From contig CAYQJV010000045.1 of assembly GCA_964417925.1 (NCBI GenBank), forward strand, positions 1 to 11,297: a stretch of DNA of 11,297 bases. Direction: 5' to 3'. Source of the DNA: CAYQJV01 sp964417925. GTDB lineage: Bacteria; Hydrothermota; Tepidihabitantia; B3-TA06; CAYQJV01. The translations under genes and the position numbers were made by a program. Positions 6,755-11,297 of this stretch are shown here, piece after piece. The notes beneath the pieces are model-generated. The model saw nothing but the letters and a program-made list of their open reading frames with translations. It had not been told where the DNA came from and made no database searches. The first letter of the stretch is position 1. Every line of letters starts with the position of its first letter.

Positions 6755-9463
6755 ATGGTAATGGTCCTGTTATTTTTTGCTTTTACGGATTATTTAACTC
6801 CTATCTGGAAGTATAAGCCCGGAACCCCTTTGAACAGATACTACATTTTGGATTACTATGAGTTAGATCCGGCAAAAGGGACCGAGGAGGATTTCAAACA
6901 TTTCGTTGAGACCGCTCATACTGGACCTGATAGATATATCTACGAGAACCACAGAGACTGGATTTTAAGGGATAAGTATGGGAATTTGGTTTATTGCTGG
7001 CCGAATAAACAGTGGGGATACGCTGTGGATAGAGCAAATCCAGAGGTGATAGAGTATTTTACGGAAATAGCTAAGTATTATGTTGATGAGTTTGGGATTG
7101 ACGGTTGGAGAATGGATGCCATAGGGACCCAGCACTGTAATGAGAGTATTTCAGACTGTCCCCAGCCTGTTGAAGGGGAACGTCATTCAAAATATCTGCT
7201 TGAAAGTATAAAATCCGCGCTCGAGGAGGACAAATCTTTACATCTTGAATGGAGTTACCTCGGGCTCAGAACAACCTCTAACCCCTATAAAAGCGATGAG
7301 GCGTATCAAAACGTTACAGAATATATTGACAAAGCTGCAAGGTATGGCTATAGTTATGTTGCGGTGATGCTCTGCTGGTACCGCATGGATACAACAAAAC
7401 ATGAAACCTTTCCAGAACCAGAAGATATTGGTAAATTGATGGACTGGGAAAAATTGGACGAAATATTTGACTATGCGAAATCAAAAAATGTTTACATCAT
7501 TCCTCTCTTCTGGCATAATGTACCGCCACAGTGGTGGTTTGACTTAACTCCAAATTATGAAGATTTTCTCCAGACAAGTGATAAGGGGGAGATCGTTCCA
7601 ATGATGAGTTTTAATGTTCCAGATTTTCAGAAGTATGAAGATGAAGCAATCAAAGCGGTAATTAATAGATACAAAAATCATCCGGCATATCTTGGTTTTC
7701 TATTGCAGTTTGGATACTCAAACGAAGATAATTATCCAGGCGCCCCATATGTGGAAGGTTGGTTTGATTACTCCACTTTTGCAAAGCAAAGATTCAGAGA
7801 ATGGCTCAAAGAAAGGTATAACCACGACGTTTCGTCTCTCCAAGAGGCATGGGGCAACTTTTCGGTAAACTTCGAAAATGCGGAGCCGCCAAAGCCGCTG
7901 CCAGATATAACCAATCCCACCGAGATGGTAGATTGGATAAACGGTGGGGGAGATTCAAGAAGGCAATTTTATGACTGGCAACTGTTCAGATTAGAAGAGA
8001 AGAGAAGGGCAAGGGATCATCTAATAGAAGTCGTAAAAGGTGCAGATCCACACCATGCTCTGATCATGACATCACCGTCGGTGGGGGACGGCAGTATCTT
8101 ATTCATAAATTCGATGGCTCTGGATTATGATGAATATTTCTTTTCTCCCAAGGTAGATATTGTGCATATTAATCCCGGGATACACAAAACATGGCATATT
8201 GTGGATAAGGCGGGCAAGTATGCCTTTGTGAAATACTTTGAAACCCGTGGAAAAGAAGCATTTATAAAATGGGAAAGCAGATGCGATCTTCCTCCAGATA
8301 ATGTAGAGGAGCTAAAAAAACGAGCAGTATTTGCCAGGGAAACGGGAAGCGGTATGGCTTTATGGGAGAACGAGATTCAGGGATTTCCCGAATTTACTGA
8401 TGAACAGATAAGGGCTGCCGCAGAAGCTTTTCATTCGACTCCGGAGGGAAAATTAAAAAGAAGTAAATTTGCGATAGTAGATAATACATTCTCAAATAGT
8501 TTTGACTATCGGAAGGGAAAAGGTAATTTAAAAATGTATTCTCACTTCAAACTTGCAGATAGAGCCATGCTGAGAGGGTTGCTTTATTCAGCCGGGCTCG
8601 ACTTTGATATAATTACAACAAATGAAATCATAAGAAATCCAGATATTTTGAAAAATTACAGAGCAATAGCATTAAGCAACCTTTACAGAATGAGCGATGA
8701 ACTTTTGGATATTTTAGTGGATTACAGAAACTCAGGTGGAGGCCTCTTCATTCAGGGAAGAACGGGACTGTATGACAAATACGGAGAAAGAGAGACGAAG
8801 TATCTAAAGCAACTATTGGGCATAAATTCAACGATTTGGGAATATAAAGGAACTGATTATTCATGGACTTATTCTGATGCAGATGAGCCTATGCTCAAAG
8901 ATATCTCTGGCAGACAGGGAGATAAAAAAAGTAAATACAACATGTATTACATCCCGGTATTTGATTACCAAAAAGAGGGATACGAAGTTTTGGGATACCT
9001 GGACGAGAATCCCGAAATTGCAACGGTTGGCTATAAAGGAAAGGTTGTCTTTTGGTTCCCGAGACTGGGAATGCAATTCATGGATTTAAACGAGGAAGAG
9101 TTAGAGATAACAGAGCAATTTTTAAGAAATCTTTACGATTTTTATGGTATCCAAAGCCCGGGGATTGAAGAGCACAAGAAACCCGAAGTAGAATTTATGA
9201 ACAATTCATGCCTTTTTAAAAATTCAGTACTTATCAGATTCAAACTTACTAAGAAAGAAAGAGTTTCTTTAAAAATCTATGATGGTGTCGGGCGTCTTGT
9301 CAGAACTCTTTTATATGATTCTTTTTTAAATCCCGGAACATATGAATTTATTTGGGATGGAAAAGACAATAGAAATAGAAAAGTCCCTTCAGCTGTATAC
9401 TTCTGTACCCTTGAGGCAAAAGCAGAAAGAGTCCTGGTTAAGAAAATGATATTTTTAAAGTGA
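6755..9463 (+). CDS. Secreted chimera: partial GH13 barrel fused to GH42-like beta-galactosidase module, with sorting domain
   Basis: A 902-residue protein in one open frame. Residues 1-11 are a minimal signal (MVMVLLFFAF). Residues 13-165 are GH13-like: YLTPIWKYKPGTP, DYYELDPAKGTEEDF, HRDWILRDKYGN, WGYAVDRANPEVIEYF and GIDGWRMDAIG with nucleophile-equivalent Asp121. The part before strand 2, strand 3 with the conserved D-x-x-x-N-H, and everything after about the acid/base region are absent, so amylase activity is unlikely. Residues ~170-565 are GH42-like: MDWEKLDEIFDYAKSKNVYI, FWHNVPPQWW, FGYSNED with probable acid/base Glu324, FREWLKERY and LQEAWG; Glu507 (IKWES) is my candidate nucleophile. 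Residues ~570-800 resemble the GH42 trimerisation (glutaminase-like) domain (RAIALSNLYRMSDELLDIL, GGGLFIQGRTG). Residues ~815-902 are a FlgD-like sorting domain. Beta-galactosidase-type activity is plausible; the real substrate is unknown. Confidence 0.75.
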   Translation: MVMVLLFFAFTDYLTPIWKYKPGTPLNRYYILDYYELDPAKGTEEDFKHFVETAHTGPDRYIYENHRDWILRDKYGNLVYCWPNKQWGYAVDRANPEVIEYFTEIAKYYVDEFGIDGWRMDAIGTQHCNESISDCPQPVEGERHSKYLLESIKSALEEDKSLHLEWSYLGLRTTSNPYKSDEAYQNVTEYIDKAARYGYSYVAVMLCWYRMDTTKHETFPEPEDIGKLMDWEKLDEIFDYAKSKNVYIIPLFWHNVPPQWWFDLTPNYEDFLQTSDKGEIVPMMSFNVPDFQKYEDEAIKAVINRYKNHPAYLGFLLQFGYSNEDNYPGAPYVEGWFDYSTFAKQRFREWLKERYNHDVSSLQEAWGNFSVNFENAEPPKPLPDITNPTEMVDWINGGGDSRRQFYDWQLFRLEEKRRARDHLIEVVKGADPHHALIMTSPSVGDGSILFINSMALDYDEYFFSPKVDIVHINPGIHKTWHIVDKAGKYAFVKYFETRGKEAFIKWESRCDLPPDNVEELKKRAVFARETGSGMALWENEIQGFPEFTDEQIRAAAEAFHSTPEGKLKRSKFAIVDNTFSNSFDYRKGKGNLKMYSHFKLADRAMLRGLLYSAGLDFDIITTNEIIRNPDILKNYRAIALSNLYRMSDELLDILVDYRNSGGGLFIQGRTGLYDKYGERETKYLKQLLGINSTIWEYKGTDYSWTYSDADEPMLKDISGRQGDKKSKYNMYYIPVFDYQKEGYEVLGYLDENPEIATVGYKGKVVFWFPRLGMQFMDLNEEELEITEQFLRNLYDFYGIQSPGIEEHKKPEVEFMNNSCLFKNSVLIRFKLTKKERVSLKIYDGVGRLVRTLLYDSFLNPGTYEFIWDGKDNRNRKVPSAVYFCTLEAKAERVLVKKMIFLK

Positions 9464-9470
9464 GGAAGTA

Positions 9471-9800
9471 ATGAGAAAGCATAATTTCTTATTCTGCAAT
9501 ATGGATGGGCAAGAAATTCTTAAAAGAGTGAAAGAGGGGGGAATAAAGTTTGTTGGTTTACAATTTGCTGATTTGTTGGGGGTTGTAAAGAAAGTGATTG
9601 TTCCTTTGAATGAACTGGAGAATGCGTTAATCAGAGGAGCATGGTTTGATAATTCCTCCATAGAAGGATTTGCAAGAATTCAGGAAAGCGATTTATTTTT
9701 AAAACCGGATATAACTACCTATAGTGGATATGGAATTTCAGCGGAGTTTAAAATGCGGGTTGCATCCTGGGAGATAGAAAAATATTTGGATATGTATTGA
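9471..9800 (+). pseudogene. glnA: Glutamine synthetase N-terminal fragment
   Basis: A 109-residue frame. Residues 11-82 match the N-terminal beta-grasp domain of type I glutamine synthetase: GIKFVGLQFADLLGVVKKV, then WFDNSSIEGFARI (family FDGSSIEGF) and ESDLFLKPD. Full-length enzymes are about 440-470 residues and make glutamine from glutamate, ammonia and ATP. The whole catalytic C-terminal domain is absent, so this piece cannot be active. The last ~25 residues (SGYGISAEFKMRVASWEIEKYLDMY) do not resemble the enzyme, so the break is near 9717-9740; I found no continuation in another frame. The first ten residues (MRKHNFLFCN) are also unlike the family, whose own start would be Met11 at 9501. 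ATG 9471 was chosen because GAGGAAG precedes it. The neighbours are unrelated (glycosidase upstream, TPR protein 4 bases downstream). The fragment identity is confident; whether it is expressed is unknown. Confidence 0.8.
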
Positions 9801-9804
9801 GGAA

Positions 9805-10992
9805 ATGGATACAAAAAAGTGTTATCAATACTTTTCAAAAGGAGAGATAAAAAAGGCTTTAGAATGTTATAAAGCGGTTCTGAAAAAGGGATACAATACC
9901 GAGGCAATGCTTTCTGCAGGTTACATATATTCTACAATGGGGAAGATAAAAAATGCCGAAAAATATTTGAAGGAGGTGATTAAAAGAGAGAATGATGATA
10001 AAATATTAATGAGAGCCTATAATGATATGGGGATAGGATATTTTAGGGTAGGGAACTATATAGAGGCTTTGAAATATTACGAGATTTCATTCCAACTTGC
10101 AAGAAAAATAAAGGATAAAAAATGGATTTATCGAACCTTACACAATAGGGGAGTTGCTCTTTTTTATCTTAAAAGATATGAAGAGGCAGAACGAATTTTT
10201 AAAAAAGTGATTAAAGAATTACCATCGCCAGATAAAGATTCTGCTATTATAAATCTTGGTCTTATAGAATTAAGAAAAAATAGGTTTAAAAAGGCATTTG
10301 AATTCTTCCAAAAAGCCTATGAAAACACCCGAAATCCAGAGTATAAATTATATGCTCTCATAAACATGGGACACATTAAAGGTGCGTTCGCAGAATGGGA
10401 AGAGGTAATAAAATTATATAAAAAAAGTATTCCCCTGTATAAAAAAACCAACAATAAAAGAGCTTTTTTTATTATACTTTATAATTCATTTATGGCATAC
10501 TTTTATCTTAAAAATTTAAAAAAAGCAGAAGATTTATTTACCAAGATGTGTAAGTTACAAAAAGAGCTGGGGAAGATGAGTTTAAAGACAAAAATGAATT
10601 TTGAAATTGTAAAAATCGTTAGGTCTCTTTATTTAAAGAGATATAAAGAAGTTTTAAAAATGGGGAAAAAATTCATAAAAAAGGCGGTAGAGGATCCCTC
10701 CCTAACTCCTTCCTTAGCTTATGTTTATTTTCTTATGCTTATTGCCGGTTTTAAAACAGGTGGGGAGGAAGAAAGCGTAAAGTTTCTCTATCATGCTATG
10801 AGTTTTGGAGAAAGAAGCAAAGAGATAGGAGGCAGAATTTTAATTTATCTTTTTATAAAGTATATTCTTCCTTCCCGGATGGATCTGGTGGGGGCTAAAT
10901 TGGAAAGGATAAAAAGTGTATTGGAAAAAAAAGCTTTTAAAAGGTATGAAAATTTTGTCCGTTATCTTTTAAAAGAACATAATAATGTATAG
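9805..10992 (+). CDS. Tetratricopeptide (TPR) repeat protein, cytosolic
   Basis: A 395-residue protein made almost wholly of helical TPR repeats, with no signal peptide or membrane segment. Clear units include KGEIKKALECYKAVLKKG (12-29), AYNDMGIGYFRVGNYIEALK (70-89), LHNRGVALFYLKRYEEAERI (112-131) and INLGLIELRKNRFKKAFEFF (148-167), with weaker ones to about residue 280. The C-terminal ~110 residues are helical and less regular. TPR arrays bind other proteins or peptides; the partner cannot be read from the sequence. Lysine content is very high and the DNA is visibly richer in A than in the glycosidase genes. The only ribosome site before ATG 9805 is GAGGA with very short spacing, and the frame is open upstream to 9778. 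The gene may therefore have lost its true 5' end in the same event that truncated the glutamine synthetase gene. Confidence 0.8.
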   Translation: MDTKKCYQYFSKGEIKKALECYKAVLKKGYNTEAMLSAGYIYSTMGKIKNAEKYLKEVIKRENDDKILMRAYNDMGIGYFRVGNYIEALKYYEISFQLARKIKDKKWIYRTLHNRGVALFYLKRYEEAERIFKKVIKELPSPDKDSAIINLGLIELRKNRFKKAFEFFQKAYENTRNPEYKLYALINMGHIKGAFAEWEEVIKLYKKSIPLYKKTNNKRAFFIILYNSFMAYFYLKNLKKAEDLFTKMCKLQKELGKMSLKTKMNFEIVKIVRSLYLKRYKEVLKMGKKFIKKAVEDPSLTPSLAYVYFLMLIAGFKTGGEEESVKFLYHAMSFGERSKEIGGRILIYLFIKYILPSRMDLVGAKLERIKSVLEKKAFKRYENFVRYLLKEHNNV

Positions 10993-11001
10993 AAAGGAGG
11001 G
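10993..11001 (+). promoter_or_regulatory. Shine-Dalgarno site for the gene starting at 11005
   Basis: AAAGGAGGG starts right after the TAG of the TPR gene and ends three bases before ATG 11005, a spacing that supports this start. Confidence 0.8.
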
Positions 11002-11004
11002 AAA

Positions 11005-11297
11005 ATGAATAGATATCTTTTAGGGTTATTGATAGGAGGAACCGTTTTGGCCTCAGACCTTCTGGTTATTGCAGGTATTCCTTTTACCAGAAATGACTAC
11101 TGGGGTATTCCAAAACCCCAATGGAAGGAGATAAAAGAGGCTTTACCTACAATAAAGGAGATGGGATGCGATGCAATATTTATATGGGCTCCTTATGAAC
11201 ATAAGATGGTTACGAAAAAGGATACCATTATAATCTATACCAAAGATGGAAGCATAAGAAGAGCCTTATCCAGTTGTGTTATTGTAAAGGATTATTT
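11005..11297 (+). CDS. Secreted GH13-like glycosidase, N-terminal part (runs off the window)
   Basis: An open frame of 97 codons with no stop before the end of the window. It begins with a normal signal peptide: basic Asn-Arg start, hydrophobic YLLGLLIGGTVL, and a likely cleavage after Ala16 (VLA). The mature part has W40 KEIKEALPTIKEMGCDAIFIWAP (to residue 63), the helix and first strands at the start of an alpha-amylase-type barrel, where family members read ...L.ylkelGvdaIyl.P. CVIVKDYF at 91-98 then fits the GH13 'GYdvtDYf' position. The first strand region is therefore GH13-like; with under 100 residues visible and no catalytic motif reached, the assignment is moderate. It is interesting that this gene holds the barrel segment missing from the chimera at 6755. 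It is 12 bases downstream of the TPR gene, so probably cotranscribed. Confidence 0.65.
   Translation, partial: MNRYLLGLLIGGTVLASDLLVIAGIPFTRNDYWGIPKPQWKEIKEALPTIKEMGCDAIFIWAPYEHKMVTKKDTIIIYTKDGSIRRALSSCVIVKDY

Noticed and set aside
8877..9089. 70-residue + strand frame and an opposing - strand frame in the same region
   Set aside because: Both are shadows of the GH42-like gene; neither has a plausible start or composition.
9501..9800. Met11 as the start of the glutamine synthetase fragment
   Set aside because: It fits the family start better, but no ribosome site precedes 9501, whereas GAGGAAG precedes ATG 9471; kept only as an alternative.
1..11297. Defence island, CRISPR array, toxin-antitoxin pair, prophage or transposon
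   Set aside because: No regular repeats, recombinase, nuclease or helicase motifs, or small paired genes were seen on either strand; the methyltransferases are not accompanied by restriction-type genes and lack DNA methylase (D/N/S)PPY motifs.

Overview
The window reads as a compact stretch of a bacterial genome with all genes on the + strand, moderately AT-rich and with lysine- and glutamate-rich proteins. Genes are separated by 0 to about 50 bases, with strong Shine-Dalgarno sites (AGGAGG type). Two large secreted proteins end in FlgD-Ig-like / type A C-terminal sorting domains. That domain, with glycoside hydrolases and very short signal sequences, fits an uncultured FCB-related lineage such as WOR-3, Stahlbacteria or Hydrothermae. 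This placement is inference from style, not from a marker gene. I see no rRNA, tRNA, CRISPR, transposase or phage gene.

Layout. Positions 3-1815 hold three overlapping genes: an NADPH-dependent FMN reductase-like flavoprotein, an O6-alkylguanine-DNA alkyltransferase (Ogt/MGMT), and a class I SAM methyltransferase broken by a one-base frameshift near 1300. Next are a TPR plus alpha/beta hydrolase protein (1827-2789), a second, intact class I methyltransferase (2837-3583), and a coupled 62-residue start of a DUF3795-like cysteine-rich protein (3580-3768). The last is cut off where a headless 3' fragment of a secreted protein begins (about 3732-4247).

Positions 4177-9463 hold two very large secreted proteins. 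The first is a putative TIM-barrel glycosidase with an inserted discoidin (F5/8 type C) domain and a sorting domain. The second is an unusual chimera: a damaged GH13 (alpha-amylase family) barrel fragment runs in frame into a GH42-like beta-galactosidase module with a trimerisation-like domain and a sorting domain. A glutamine synthetase N-terminal fragment (9471-9800), a cytosolic TPR protein (9805-10992) and the start of a secreted GH13-like protein running off the end (11005-11297) follow.

Functionally, the right two thirds look like a secreted polysaccharide-degradation locus whose products are probably anchored or exported through their C-terminal domains. The left third is small housekeeping or repair enzymes.

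The most striking property is the density of broken or spliced genes: two likely single-base indels, two 5' fragments whose 3' parts are missing, one headless 3' fragment, and a GH13 domain missing its N terminus, its third beta-strand and its C-terminal half. None has a mobile element beside it. Either the locus has been shaped by repeated deletions, or the assembly has errors. I cannot decide between these from sequence alone. I found no convincing evidence for a new defence or regulatory system.
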